64,000 bases of DNA from an uncultured Eubacteriales bacterium (GTDB lineage Bacteria > Bacillota > Clostridia > Christensenellales > Aristaeellaceae), in assembly GCA_902764875.1 (NCBI GenBank), contig CACWXP010000003.1:62001-126000 (forward strand). The letters are read 5' to 3'. The notes beneath the pieces were generated by a model. That model was given only the letters and a program-made list of their open reading frames with translations, made no database searches and was not told the origin of the DNA. The stretch's first letter is position 1. Every line of letters begins with the position of its first letter. Position numbers and translations under genes: made by a program. Shown one piece after another: positions 29,556 to 38,318 of this stretch.

Positions 29556-30502
29556 TTCGCAGATTTGTACCGGTTTATCTCCTCACCGGCTTCCTTGAAA
29601 GCGGTAAAACCACCCTCGGTCTCACGATTTTGGGCAATGAACGCTTCACAGGCGGCGGAAAGGTTCTCATCGTCTGCTGTGAAGATGGTGAAAAGGAATG
29701 GGACGGGGAATCCCTGAAAAAGAACAAGGGTGTCCTCGTCATGCTCGAGGAGGAAGAGGAGCTCAACTCCGAACGTCTCCAGGAGCTGGAAAATGAGCAT
29801 AAGCCCACCTGTGTCATCCTGGAATACAATTCCATGTGGGGCGTCGACAAGCTGGATACCCTCCGGCTCCCCCGCCTCTGGGACTGGGCCCAGATGGTCA
29901 CCACCGCCGACGGCGGCACCTTTGACAACTACATGACCAATATGCGCAAACTCCTCACCGATCCGATGAAGTTTGCGGATATGATCACCATCAACCGCTG
30001 CAAGCCGGAGTTCAACAAGGCTTCCTGGCGGAAGCAGCTGCGCGCCATGAACGCCAACGCCACCATTTTCTTCGAGAATCTGGACGGCACCGTCGATGAC
30101 GGCATCACCGACGAAGATCTGCCTTATGATATGAAGGCCGATCCGATCGTCATCTCCGATGAGCAGTTCGGTATCTTCTATGTCGATAGCATGGATCATC
30201 CCGAGCGCTACCACGATAAGCGCGTCCGCCTCGTGGGTCAGGCCTGGAAGCGGGGAAACTTCCCGAAGGGGTATTACTACTTCGCCCGCAACGCCATGAC
30301 CTGCTGCTCCAACGATATCGCGCCCTGCGGCTGGGTTTGCAAGGGTGACCGCACGCCGGACAATAAAACCTATTTCACCCTCACCGCCCGCTGCCAGCAG
30401 GTCCAGGGTCCCGACGGCCAGCTGGCCATGATGCTCCACGAGCTTCAGACGGAAAAGGCCAAAGTCCCGCACGAAGAATTGGTAAGCTTCGTAAACCTCT
30501 GA
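29552..30502 (+). CDS. CobW-like P-loop protein fused to a Cys-rich DUF1980-like C terminus
   Basis: 316 residues, ATG overlapping the preceding stop (ATGA). P-loop LTGFLESGKTTLG (about 10-22), but no CxCC; instead VLIVCCEDGEKEWD follows the second strand, and the middle keeps the EYNSMWG and ITINRCKPE stretches of a G3E fold. The C-terminal 80 residues carry the motif MTCCSNDIAPCGWVCKGD (about 248-265) after a GQAWKRGNFPKGYYYFARN strand. That resembles the CC-x-D cysteine motif of DUF1980/YcgQ-type OB proteins found beside YcgR permeases. The usual CobW C-terminal domain is missing. This suggests a partner protein in metal handling; the exact role is unknown. Confidence 0.8.
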   Translation: MIRRFVPVYLLTGFLESGKTTLGLTILGNERFTGGGKVLIVCCEDGEKEWDGESLKKNKGVLVMLEEEEELNSERLQELENEHKPTCVILEYNSMWGVDKLDTLRLPRLWDWAQMVTTADGGTFDNYMTNMRKLLTDPMKFADMITINRCKPEFNKASWRKQLRAMNANATIFFENLDGTVDDGITDEDLPYDMKADPIVISDEQFGIFYVDSMDHPERYHDKRVRLVGQAWKRGNFPKGYYYFARNAMTCCSNDIAPCGWVCKGDRTPDNKTYFTLTARCQQVQGPDGQLAMMLHELQTEKAKVPHEELVSFVNL

Positions 30503-30514
30503 TGTTTTCAATTC

Positions 30515-30546
30515 CGCGCCCTGCGATACTTCGCAGGGCGCGTTTT
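30515..30546 (+). terminator. Terminator of the CobW-type operon
   Basis: CGCGCCCTGCG and CGCAGGGCGCG form a perfect 11-bp stem with a 6-nt loop, followed by TTTT. It starts 12 bp after the stop of the second CobW-type gene. Confidence 0.88.
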
Positions 30547-30565
30547 CTGCACAATAACCACTTTT

Positions 30566-30718
30566 ATCCAGGAAGACCTGGGTGTGGGGCATGATATCTA
30601 CTGCACAAGCTGGGAAAGCCTGAAGCGGGATGCTGAATACGAACACCCTGGTAAAGAATGCCACCATCTTGACTTTCATGCCGATCCGGTGATACGATAC
30701 GCATACCGCACGAGGTAA
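30566..30718 (+). pseudogene. Possible C-terminal remnant of a lost gene
   Basis: A frame of about 50 codons is open through this stretch, ending in TAA at 30716-30718 and reading ...DIYCTSWESLKRD...DFHADPVIRYAYRTR. It has no start codon with a ribosome binding site and is preceded directly by a terminator. The composition (Cys, His, Trp) is protein-like, so it may be the tail of a deleted gene. A chance open frame is the alternative. Confidence 0.25.
30669..30698 (+). promoter_or_regulatory. Candidate promoter of the small secreted protein gene
   Basis: TTGACT (30669-30674), 18-bp spacer, TACGAT (30693-30698), about 50 bp before the ATG at 30750. Confidence 0.5.
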
Positions 30719-30749
30719 CCACAATATAAGGAAAGGGTGACATAAACCA

Positions 30750-31094
30750 ATGAAAAAATGGATTGCGCTGTTCCTGGCTCTGGTCGTCCTGGCGGGAATG
30801 TCCGTCGCTTGTGCTTCCGCAGAGGCCCCGGACGATTCCGCCTGGATCCTTCCTGAAACTATTGAGATGACAGAGAAGGTCACGGATGTATTTAATGAGG
30901 CAATGAAAAACCTTCTCGGCGTTCACTACGAACCGCTCGGATATCTTGGCGAGAAAGATGGCACCTATTGCATCCTGTGCCGGGCCACCGTTGTTGTTCC
31001 CGATGCCAAACCCTATTATGCCCTGGTTTATGTAAATGCCGCCGGGGTACAGAACATTTGGGACATCTGGATGGATAAGCATGCAAATCCCTGA
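30750..31094 (+). CDS. Small secreted protein
   Basis: 114 residues with a clear signal peptide (KKWIALFLALVVLAGMSVA, cleavage probably after ASA or CASAEA). The 90-residue mature part contains GVHYEPLGYLGEKDGTYCIL, then VVVPDAKPYYALVYVN. I recognise this pattern from many small secreted domains of gut Clostridia that look cystatin-like, but I cannot name a family or activity. The upstream AAGGAAAGGGTGA contains a good ribosome binding site. It is a monocistronic unit between the CobW operon and the convergent PHP gene. Confidence 0.75.
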   Translation: MKKWIALFLALVVLAGMSVACASAEAPDDSAWILPETIEMTEKVTDVFNEAMKNLLGVHYEPLGYLGEKDGTYCILCRATVVVPDAKPYYALVYVNAAGVQNIWDIWMDKHANP

Positions 31095-31147
31095 AAAGCA
31101 ATGCAGCCCCGTTTTTCCGTTCAGCCCGGCTGTACGCCTCCCCGGAT

Positions 31148-32038
31148 TTACTCTCTGACCCTGATCGGTGCGGACCAGGCTTTTCGTCCGTTTTCATCCG
31201 TCACTTCCACCCGCACAAAGTGGTCGTTCTTCCCCACAGAATAGCTGCACTCGGTGATCCCCCGCCGGATCACGCACCGTCTCTCTGCCCAGGGGCAGTC
31301 TGAGTAGAACACAACGTTTTCCGCCGGACTGCACTGTACAACGATCTCCTGATTGTTTCGGTTCTCAATCTGTCGGATCTCCGGACCCGTGGTCGCATAG
31401 AACCGACCGGCCCGCAGCGCACTCATCACCGCGGGAATGCTTTTCTCCTCCGCCTGCACCATGGTGGCGGCCACTCCTGCTTCAAAGGTATATCCGTGAG
31501 AGTCGTCATTGGCAAACACCGGTAGCAGTTCTCCGCCGGAGGCCCAGGTCACATCCATCAGGGAGGTCGACTCTGCCCTGTCCCCGTTCATCGGCAGCGT
31601 GGAAACGGAATTCCAGATCTCCACACCGCTCAGGCCTGTCAGCGACCGCATGAACGCCGGGGTATTCAGCGACCACGCCGGATGTGCCAGCACCGCAATC
31701 CCGCCCAGAGACCGGATCAGATCAATTCCCTCCTGCGGGGTGCCGGTACGGTTCCATTTTTCCCCGATGGATGCATCCATGTTCAGCCCGAGAATATGTA
31801 CCCACTGTCCCGGAAGAATGTAGTCAATTTCAATTCCGGGGATCAGGAGCAGCCGGTCGCTGACAACCTTCGTCACTGACCGGTGATCCGTAATCGACAG
31901 AATGTCGTATCCGGCGTCCGCGTAAAAATCCACGCACGCCTGCGGCGTAACGTGCCCATCGGATTCCGTCGTATGGCAATGAAAATTTGCCTTGTAAAAT
32001 GACATATCGTCAGAAAACAGTTTCATATCCGTCAGCAT
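31148..32038 (-). CDS. PHP-domain phosphoesterase
   Basis: 296 residues from the ATG at 32038; a second ATG at 32026 is also plausible because the upstream GGAAAGGA is close to the first. PHP metal motifs are in order: FHCHTTESDGH, SITDHRSV, a conserved Glu in PGIEIDY, AVLAHPAWS and NDDSH near residue 190. The last 80 residues are a beta-rich extension. Such proteins hydrolyse phosphate mono- or diesters, and some act on 3',5'-bisphosphates. No pathway partner is visible nearby. The upstream 161 bp to the PPK2 gene show no clear promoter. Confidence 0.88.
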   Translation of the reverse strand: MLTDMKLFSDDMSFYKANFHCHTTESDGHVTPQACVDFYADAGYDILSITDHRSVTKVVSDRLLLIPGIEIDYILPGQWVHILGLNMDASIGEKWNRTGTPQEGIDLIRSLGGIAVLAHPAWSLNTPAFMRSLTGLSGVEIWNSVSTLPMNGDRAESTSLMDVTWASGGELLPVFANDDSHGYTFEAGVAATMVQAEEKSIPAVMSALRAGRFYATTGPEIRQIENRNNQEIVVQCSPAENVVFYSDCPWAERRCVIRRGITECSYSVGKNDHFVRVEVTDENGRKAWSAPIRVRE

Positions 32039-32199
32039 TTCCTTTCCGCGTTCACTTTCCGACTCAAGTATCATTATGCCACGAAAACATGAAAAAGAAC
32101 ACCCTCTTCTGTCTGTTTCCCTGTGGGATGTGGAAATTCTGTTCGACATCGGCATAAGGGCAGGGCAGCAGCCGTCAGCGTCACCCGGCCCGGTTGGTT

Positions 32200-33066
32200 T
32201 TATTTTCCGAGTTCTTTCTCCAGCTGTTCTTTGTATTCCGCAAACTGTTCAAGTCTTTCTTTTGTCACTTCCGGATACTTGGGATCCATCTTTTTCAGCG
32301 TATGGAGAATGATTTCGCTGACAACATAACGCATATACCATTTATGGTCGGCAGGAACGACATACCAGGGCGATTCCTTTGTTGCCGTCTTGTTAATGGC
32401 TGCCTCAAAAGCTTTCTGGTATTCATCCCAGTATTGCCGCTCTTCAAAATCGGAAGCGGAGAACTTCCAGTTTTTCTCCGGTTCTTCGATCCGGGAAAGA
32501 AACCGGCGGGCCTGTTCCTTTTTGGAAACATTCAGGAACAGCTTCACCACACGAATACTGTTATGGTACAGATACTTTTCATAGTTCCGGATATCTTCAT
32601 AGCGGTTTTCCAGAATCTCGTCCCGGTCAATCCGGTCCGCATAGGCCTGGGTCTTCCACATTTTCTTGACCCGCTGAACCAGCACTTCTTCGTAATGTGA
32701 GCGGTTGAAAATCGCAATTTCGCCCTTGCTCGGTGTATGCTGCTCAATTCTCCAGAGGAAATCATGGCTCTGTTCAACGGAGCTGGGAGATTTGAATGCG
32801 GTTTCGGAGACGCCGTGGGGATTCAGGCAGGTCAGAACGGCCGCAATGGTTCCGTCTTTTCCGGCAGCGTCCATGGCCTGGAACACAAGAATCAGGCCTT
32901 CCTTTTTATCAGCATACAGCTTCTCCTGTAGTTCCTCAATCTTTACAGCGTTCTCCGCCATTTTCACTTCGGCTTTTTTACGATCCGACTCGAGAGATGT
33001 TTCATCGGTTGAAACCTTGGAAATCTCGAATTTTCTGCTTCCGTCATATCTGTAGTCCTTCAGCAT
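32200..33066 (-). CDS. PPK2-family polyphosphate kinase
   Basis: 288 residues from the ATG at 33066 (MLKDYRYDGSRKFEISKVST). It transfers phosphate between polyphosphate and nucleotides. Walker A VFQAMDAAGKDG (about 60-72), the PPK2 motif FNRSHYEEVLVQRVK, and the lid-region arginines around QARRFLSRIEEPEKNWKFS are present. Length fits the single-domain PPK2 class. Its first 23 bases overlap the end of the metallo-hydrolase gene, so the two are probably co-translated. AGGAGGGATC precedes the ATG. Confidence 0.94.
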   Translation of the reverse strand: MLKDYRYDGSRKFEISKVSTDETSLESDRKKAEVKMAENAVKIEELQEKLYADKKEGLILVFQAMDAAGKDGTIAAVLTCLNPHGVSETAFKSPSSVEQSHDFLWRIEQHTPSKGEIAIFNRSHYEEVLVQRVKKMWKTQAYADRIDRDEILENRYEDIRNYEKYLYHNSIRVVKLFLNVSKKEQARRFLSRIEEPEKNWKFSASDFEERQYWDEYQKAFEAAINKTATKESPWYVVPADHKWYMRYVVSEIILHTLKKMDPKYPEVTKERLEQFAEYKEQLEKELGK

Positions 33067-33913
33067 AAAGATCCCTCCTGTTTTGATTTTTGATGTAACC
33101 GGATTTTGCCTGCACATGAATGGGCTCCAGCGGGCGGGGAATAAGCACAGGAATTCCGGAGCCGTATTTCGCGTCCACGTAATCCGCGAAGGCTTCCGGA
33201 TCCCCCGGATTTCCGGCGAACATATCCCAGTGGCCGGGGATCGTAAGCCCGGGGGAAAGCTCTCCGGCCAGGTCCGCCGCCTCCTGGAAGGTCATGTTTC
33301 CGATGCAGTGATCGCGATAGCGCTTTCCGTCCCGGCCGTTGATCGGAACAAGAATCGCGTCCAAAGGGCCAAAGGCCCGAAGCTTCGGGAGCATGCCCTC
33401 ATAGCGAAGCGTATCGCCGGCGTGATAAATCCGGACGCCGTTACCCTCGATCACATACTGAAGGGCAGGATAGAGCCCGGTTTCCGGATCCTGATCCAGG
33501 AACTCATGGCAGGCAGCAATCGCATGCACAGTAACCTCCCCGATTTTCACGGATTCGCCGTCGTTCAGGAGCAGGCAGCGGTCCCGCCCTATTCCGTCGG
33601 CAAGGACTTCCTGCTGATGCAGGCGGGGGAAGACGAACTTTGCCCGCGGACAGGTTCGGGCCCAGATCTTCCAGGCTTCATGGTCGATATGGTCCAGATG
33701 GTTATGGGTGCCGAGGAAGGCATCGACGCCTTCCGTTTCCTCCGCGGGCAGCGGGGGCGGCAGCCGCCTTTCCGGCAGGGGGGAGGCAAAATAATCCACG
33801 CAGAGCAGGGTTTCGCCCAGCTTTACGAGGAGGCCCATCTGGCCGAGCCACCAGAGGCAGCCGGCGCCAAAGGGGGCTTCCGTTTTTTTCACGGTTTCCA
33901 GAAAAGGGTTCAT
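33044..33913 (-). CDS. UlaG-like MBL-fold metallo-hydrolase
   Basis: 289 residues. The metallo-beta-lactamase motif is THNHLDHIDH (residues about 69-78), followed by a His in AACHEF, IYHAGDT, and the late IPGHWDMF. It resembles L-ascorbate-6-phosphate lactonases and related UlaG proteins, but no ascorbate genes are nearby, so the substrate is unknown. It begins 12 bp after the von Willebrand protein stop and ends inside the PPK2 start region. Confidence 0.88.
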   Translation of the reverse strand: MNPFLETVKKTEAPFGAGCLWWLGQMGLLVKLGETLLCVDYFASPLPERRLPPPLPAEETEGVDAFLGTHNHLDHIDHEAWKIWARTCPRAKFVFPRLHQQEVLADGIGRDRCLLLNDGESVKIGEVTVHAIAACHEFLDQDPETGLYPALQYVIEGNGVRIYHAGDTLRYEGMLPKLRAFGPLDAILVPINGRDGKRYRDHCIGNMTFQEAADLAGELSPGLTIPGHWDMFAGNPGDPEAFADYVDAKYGSGIPVLIPRPLEPIHVQAKSGYIKNQNRRDLYAEGLQI

Positions 33914-33925
33914 TGGGGCGCCTCC

Positions 33926-36589
33926 TTACAGTCTCTTCTTTTTCTGCAGATTTTCCCAGAGGACATCCGCCGCTTTTTCCTTCGGAGGTTCCTGCTTCGG
34001 GGTTTCCGTGTTTTTCTTTTTCGGCTTTGCGGGAACGGATTCCTGCTCCGCCGGGCGGGCGGGTTCTTCTTTTTTCCGCGGTTCCGGCAGGAGGTCCAGC
34101 CTTCGCTGCGCCACATCAAAGAGGAAGAGGAGGCCGGCGAGGAGCGCGAGGATCCAGGTCAGATCCCTGCGTTTGCGGGCGCTGGTATCCCGGAAAGACA
34201 GCAATCCTTCCGCGCTTTCCATGGATTTGCCTCCGGTCTGTTCGCTGAGCCGCGCGAGGACGCCTTCGGGCTTGGACCGAAGGTCGTATTCCCGGCTCCA
34301 GGAGAGGACGGCGCCGGAATCGGAAGAAAGCAGTTCATTGCCGAGCCGGTCCCAAAGGGTCACATGGACGCCGTAAGCGCCGGCCTGGGCCGTATCCGCC
34401 GCGGCCTCAAAGGTTTTGGCGGAGACCTGGGAGAGGGGGACGGTTTCTTTGGTTCCGTCCGGCCGGAGGATTTCCGCCTCGGCCTTCGCGGCCCGGGAGA
34501 GGAGCTCTTCCTCCGCCTCCGCCCGGAAGCTGAGTTTGCCGTCCTCCAGGTTTGCTTTGCCGCCGGGCTGCTGCACACGGAGCACGAAGGAAACGATGCC
34601 TCCGAAGAACGCCGGGGCTTCGGGCCAGGACAGGAAAGAGGCGGTCCAGGCGCCCCGGACGTCGCTGGTCCAGGCGGCGACTTTCCCCGCGCCGACCTGC
34701 CACCAGGCCAGGACCGGATCCCCCCGGTCGGAGGCGAGGGATACGGTGGCCAGGGGTTTCTCCGTCGCCGCCTGATAGCCGGACAGGGTTGGAAAGCCCC
34801 CGAAATCCGTCATCGTTTCATCGGTGACGACGGGGGTGAAGGTTCGGTTCTGGACATAGGAACCGGAGATCCTCATGGTTTCCTTTGTAAAGATTTTCGG
34901 GAGGCTGTCGAAGGGGCCGGCGTAATACATACGCCCGTTGCCGAGCTCGGCGAGTTTCCGCATGCCGGCGGTATCGGCGCCTTCGCCCACGGCCACGGTG
35001 GTCACGGTGATCCCCCGGGCTGCCATTTCCTTCACAACGTCTTCATAGCCGGTATCCCCGGCCTCGCCGTCGGTCAGGAAAATGACATGCTTATACTGGG
35101 CATTCACGCGCTGCAGGGCTTCCTGGGCCATTTTCAGGGCGGAGAAGAAGGCGGTTCCGCCGCCGAGGCGGATGGTGCGGATCTGCTGCTGCATGGCAGC
35201 GGGATCGGAGACCGAACTCAGGGGCACGACCCATTTTCCGGCGTCGTCAAAGGCGATGACGCCGGCGCTGTCCCGGGGGTTCAGCACCTCCAGGGCGCTG
35301 CAGGCCGCCTCGCGGGCCAGCTGCAGCCGGGAAACGCCCCAGGATTCGTCCGCCATGGAACCGGATTTATCGATACAGATGACCAGCGCCGTGGAAGGCA
35401 GGTCCTGCCTGTTCTTCACATCTATGGTGACCGGGAGGAGTTTTTCCAGCTCGCTGCCCCGATAGCCGCCGAGGGCATAGGAGGCATCCCCGCCGAAGAC
35501 CGCCAGGCCGACGCCCAGGGTGCGCACGGCTTCGTCCAGGGCTTTGACCTGGCCGTCGGAGAGAGAGGCGGCGTCGACGTTGACCAGGGCAACGGCGTGA
35601 TAGGCCCAGAGGTCGGCAGAACGTTCGCTGAGCATGGAAGCAGGGATCACGCGGACGATCATGCCGGCGCTTTCCAGCATTTTTTTCAGTTCCGCGCCTT
35701 CGCCGCTTTTGCCCTCGGCCAGGAGCACATTCATTTCGCCGGCCACCACCGCAAAAGCGCCGGAAAGGTTATTGGCGGAAACGGTGTCGCCGGGCAGCAG
35801 AATCTGCGCCTCGCAGGGAATGACCCCGGCCCGGGTTGCCACGGACTCGAAGGCGAAGGTGTTTTCGCCCTTGCGAAGGGTCACTTTGCGGGTTTCCGGG
35901 GTTTCGCGGTTCTGCGAGAGCAAAAGGGTGGCTTCGGACGCGGTGTTCGAATGGACGGTAACGAGGGTCGTATACTTCTGGCCCTGATACAGGGAGGCGG
36001 GGACCTGAAGGGACGTCACCTGGGCGTCGGTGCCGGATTTTCCCTCGATTTGCAGGGTGTTCACCGGGACGGAGGGGTTCGACGCCAGGAAGTCCTCCAC
36101 GCCGGAGACCGCGGGATCGGCAATGACGGCGATGCCGCCGTTGGCGTCCGACGGCAGGAGCGCCGAGGCCAGCTCCAGGGCTTCGCCCAGGTCGCTGCCT
36201 CCGCGGTCCACGGCGGCATGGATTTCGGAGAGGGCGGCGGAAGGGCCGATGGATTTTTCCACGGCGGCATGGCGGCCGAAAACGATGACGCCGGTTTTGC
36301 GGCTCTCCCCGGCTTCCCGCAGGGCTTCATTGGCAAGAGAGAGAACCTCCTGCTCATTGGCGGAGGCGGAGAGATCCAGCACCAGCCAGGCCGAACGGTC
36401 CGGGCTGGCCGCGAGAACGCTGACGCCCGCGAAGGCCAGGGCCGAGAGGATCACCGCTACATGGCGCAGGAGATGGGAAAGACGTTCCTTGCGGCTGCGG
36501 CTCCTTTGGAGACGGGCCACGAAGAACACCAGGGCGCAGCAGACCGGAATCGCCAGCAGGCGCAGAGGATGGGCAATTTCGACGCTCAT
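33926..36589 (-). CDS. Large von Willebrand A membrane protein with a glutamine-amidotransferase-like domain
   Basis: 887 residues from the ATG at 36589, which overlaps the preceding stop by 4 bp (ATGA); a longer reading has no ribosome binding site. Two N-terminal helices (LRLLAIPVCCALVFFV and a segment near VAVILSALAFAGVSVL), a degenerate vWA-like region, a GATase1-like domain (NVLLAEGKSGEGAELKKMLE to VFGGDASYALGG) and a second vWA with intact MIDAS DKSGSM (about residue 410). A beta-rich region and a C-terminal helix (LTWILALLAGLLFLFD) before a Lys-rich tail follow. Such proteins accompany MoxR ATPases in envelope stress or assembly systems. The whole ectodomain probably faces outside. Confidence 0.85.
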   Translation of the reverse strand: MSVEIAHPLRLLAIPVCCALVFFVARLQRSRSRKERLSHLLRHVAVILSALAFAGVSVLAASPDRSAWLVLDLSASANEQEVLSLANEALREAGESRKTGVIVFGRHAAVEKSIGPSAALSEIHAAVDRGGSDLGEALELASALLPSDANGGIAVIADPAVSGVEDFLASNPSVPVNTLQIEGKSGTDAQVTSLQVPASLYQGQKYTTLVTVHSNTASEATLLLSQNRETPETRKVTLRKGENTFAFESVATRAGVIPCEAQILLPGDTVSANNLSGAFAVVAGEMNVLLAEGKSGEGAELKKMLESAGMIVRVIPASMLSERSADLWAYHAVALVNVDAASLSDGQVKALDEAVRTLGVGLAVFGGDASYALGGYRGSELEKLLPVTIDVKNRQDLPSTALVICIDKSGSMADESWGVSRLQLAREAACSALEVLNPRDSAGVIAFDDAGKWVVPLSSVSDPAAMQQQIRTIRLGGGTAFFSALKMAQEALQRVNAQYKHVIFLTDGEAGDTGYEDVVKEMAARGITVTTVAVGEGADTAGMRKLAELGNGRMYYAGPFDSLPKIFTKETMRISGSYVQNRTFTPVVTDETMTDFGGFPTLSGYQAATEKPLATVSLASDRGDPVLAWWQVGAGKVAAWTSDVRGAWTASFLSWPEAPAFFGGIVSFVLRVQQPGGKANLEDGKLSFRAEAEEELLSRAAKAEAEILRPDGTKETVPLSQVSAKTFEAAADTAQAGAYGVHVTLWDRLGNELLSSDSGAVLSWSREYDLRSKPEGVLARLSEQTGGKSMESAEGLLSFRDTSARKRRDLTWILALLAGLLFLFDVAQRRLDLLPEPRKKEEPARPAEQESVPAKPKKKNTETPKQEPPKEKAADVLWENLQKKKRL

Positions 36590-38271
36590 TCCCTTTCCTC
36601 CTTTCGCTTGTTTATCCGCAACCTCAATCGGCGCGACTGCCCACTGGGCAGCTCGCTTGTTTCGGTTGACCTCGGAATCGACGAGACTCCTGCCACTGGC
36701 AGTCGTCGATTCCTCGCCCAAACTTCCCTTGCCAGGATAAACTCAATCATCAGGAGCAGGAGAAACACACCCATCAGGAGGGGGGTGAGATCCTGGCCGC
36801 GGGCGGCTCCGAGGTTGCCGGCTTCCGCCTCGGCGCTTTGGGCCACGGCGCGCACGTCGCTTTCCGCGGCTTCCATGGGGGGCACCGTTTCCGGGACTTC
36901 TTCGGCGGTTTCCGGCAGGAGAAGGTTCAGGAGATTCTGAATGAGGACGGGAAAATCATACTTGAGGGGGAGGTTGGAATCCTGCAGGCGGAAGCCGAAG
37001 GCCGCCTCGCCGTCGGTATAGGCCAGGAGCACGTCGCTCCCGGCGCGGACGGCGGCTTTTCCGCCGGAGAGGGGCCGGCAGCTGCGGAGGGTTACAGACC
37101 GCAGGGTTACGCCCTCGGTGACCGGGGTTTGCTCCACGATGAGGGATGGGGCAGTTTGGTCTGCGGAGGCGGCGGGCCGGTCTTCCTCCGGCCAGGTGAA
37201 GGCTGTTTGGGAGGGATCCCGGGAGAAGATCAGAGGCGAAGTTCCGTAGATATAGAGGTCGGCCCGGGTCTGGAGGAGGGATTCCTCATCGGTGCGGATG
37301 ACACGGAGATCCGGCCGGACCTGCAGGGCGCTTTCCAGGAAGAGGTTATCGCCCGTGAGGGCCACGGTGCGGACGGCGCCGCGGAGGACCGGCGCTTCCG
37401 CCCGGTTATCCGCCGGGAGGGCGTCCTGTTCCCGGATTTGGACTTCCGCCTTCATGGCGCCTTCCGGAAGGGTGAAGGAGACGCCGGCCGTTTCGCCGGC
37501 GGGGAGAGAGACTTCCTTCGCTTCGCAGAGTTCTCCGTCCGCCAGGCAGAGGACGGTCAAAGCGCAGTCCCCGCCGAAATTGCACAGGCGGGCATAGGCG
37601 GAACCTTCCTCCGCCGAGAGGACACAGACGCCGCGGTTTTCCTCGCCGCGGCCGACGTTCACCGCGGAAACGCCCGCCGGGGGCGTATAGGTATCAGAAA
37701 AAACAACGATGCGGGTTCCCCGGTCCGTTTCCTCCCGGCGGATCGCCTCCGCCAGGGAAACCGCCCGGTCCAGATCCGCGCCTTCCCGGCCGCAGACGAG
37801 GCCGCGGACGGCCCGGCGCACGTCTTCCTTATCGGTGGCGGCGGAGAGAATCTGGCGGACTTCGCTACCCGCGGAAAGAACGGTGATTTCCTCCCCCGGG
37901 GCCAGGGTGTTCAGCATTTCCTCCGCCCGGTCCTTCGCTTCCCGGAGGCGGGTTTTGCCGGCGGTTTCGGTCTGCATGCTGCCGGAGAGATCAAAGATCA
38001 GGACCGTGCGGCCGGCCGCGCCGGAGGAAAGATTCGGCTGCATGAGGGCCAGGGCCAGCAGCAGCATCGCCAGGAACTGGACCGGGAGGAGCAGGTTTTT
38101 CCGCAGGCGCTGAAGCGGCCTGTTCGCCGCGTGGTCCCGGAGGGCCGTTTGCCAGAGGAAGGTGCTGGGGACCTGCTTCGGGGTATATTTCCGGCGAAGC
38201 AGATAAAGCACCACAATCCCGGCCGGGAGCGCCAGGGCCCACGCAAAATGCGGAGCAGCAAATGTTAACAT
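36586..38271 (-). CDS. BatA/von Willebrand A membrane protein
   Basis: 561 residues. The N-terminal BatA-type pair of helices begins LTFAAPHFAWALALPAGIVV, then QFLAMLLLALALMQPNL, followed by a vWA domain with MIDAS DLSGSM (about residue 95). After a long beta-rich region comes a C-terminal helix (LTPLLMGVFLLLLMIEFILA). The last 45 residues are an unusual Arg/Ser/Leu tail whose DNA consists of two hairpin-bearing direct repeats (36604-36713). The product works with MoxR and DUF58 encoded just upstream. The stop overlaps the next ATG. Confidence 0.85.
   Translation of the reverse strand: MLTFAAPHFAWALALPAGIVVLYLLRRKYTPKQVPSTFLWQTALRDHAANRPLQRLRKNLLLPVQFLAMLLLALALMQPNLSSGAAGRTVLIFDLSGSMQTETAGKTRLREAKDRAEEMLNTLAPGEEITVLSAGSEVRQILSAATDKEDVRRAVRGLVCGREGADLDRAVSLAEAIRREETDRGTRIVVFSDTYTPPAGVSAVNVGRGEENRGVCVLSAEEGSAYARLCNFGGDCALTVLCLADGELCEAKEVSLPAGETAGVSFTLPEGAMKAEVQIREQDALPADNRAEAPVLRGAVRTVALTGDNLFLESALQVRPDLRVIRTDEESLLQTRADLYIYGTSPLIFSRDPSQTAFTWPEEDRPAASADQTAPSLIVEQTPVTEGVTLRSVTLRSCRPLSGGKAAVRAGSDVLLAYTDGEAAFGFRLQDSNLPLKYDFPVLIQNLLNLLLPETAEEVPETVPPMEAAESDVRAVAQSAEAEAGNLGAARGQDLTPLLMGVFLLLLMIEFILAREVWARNRRLPVAGVSSIPRSTETSELPSGQSRRLRLRINKRKEERE
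36604..36713 (-). repeat. Two-copy hairpin repeat (about 49 bp) in the tail of the BatA-like gene
   Basis: TCGCTTGTTT recurs at 36604 and 36653, each followed by ACCTC, AATCG and a GACT-hairpin (GCCCACTGGGC; CTGCCACTGGCAG). A longer stem joins GGAATCGACGA (36674-36684) to TCGTCGATTCC (36703-36713). The repeats encode the odd C-terminal tail of the protein. Similar arrays sit at other junctions of this operon. Confidence 0.65.
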
Positions 38272-38318
38272 AGCTTATCCTTTCAGAGCTTTGACGGCTG
38301 TAACTTGGCTACTTATCC

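Noticed and set aside
33083-36940. A 1,285-codon plus-strand open frame opposite the von Willebrand and metallo-hydrolase genes
   Set aside because: The minus strand carries clear vWA and MBL motifs. The plus frame is Phe/Gly/Arg-rich with no domain and spans several real genes.
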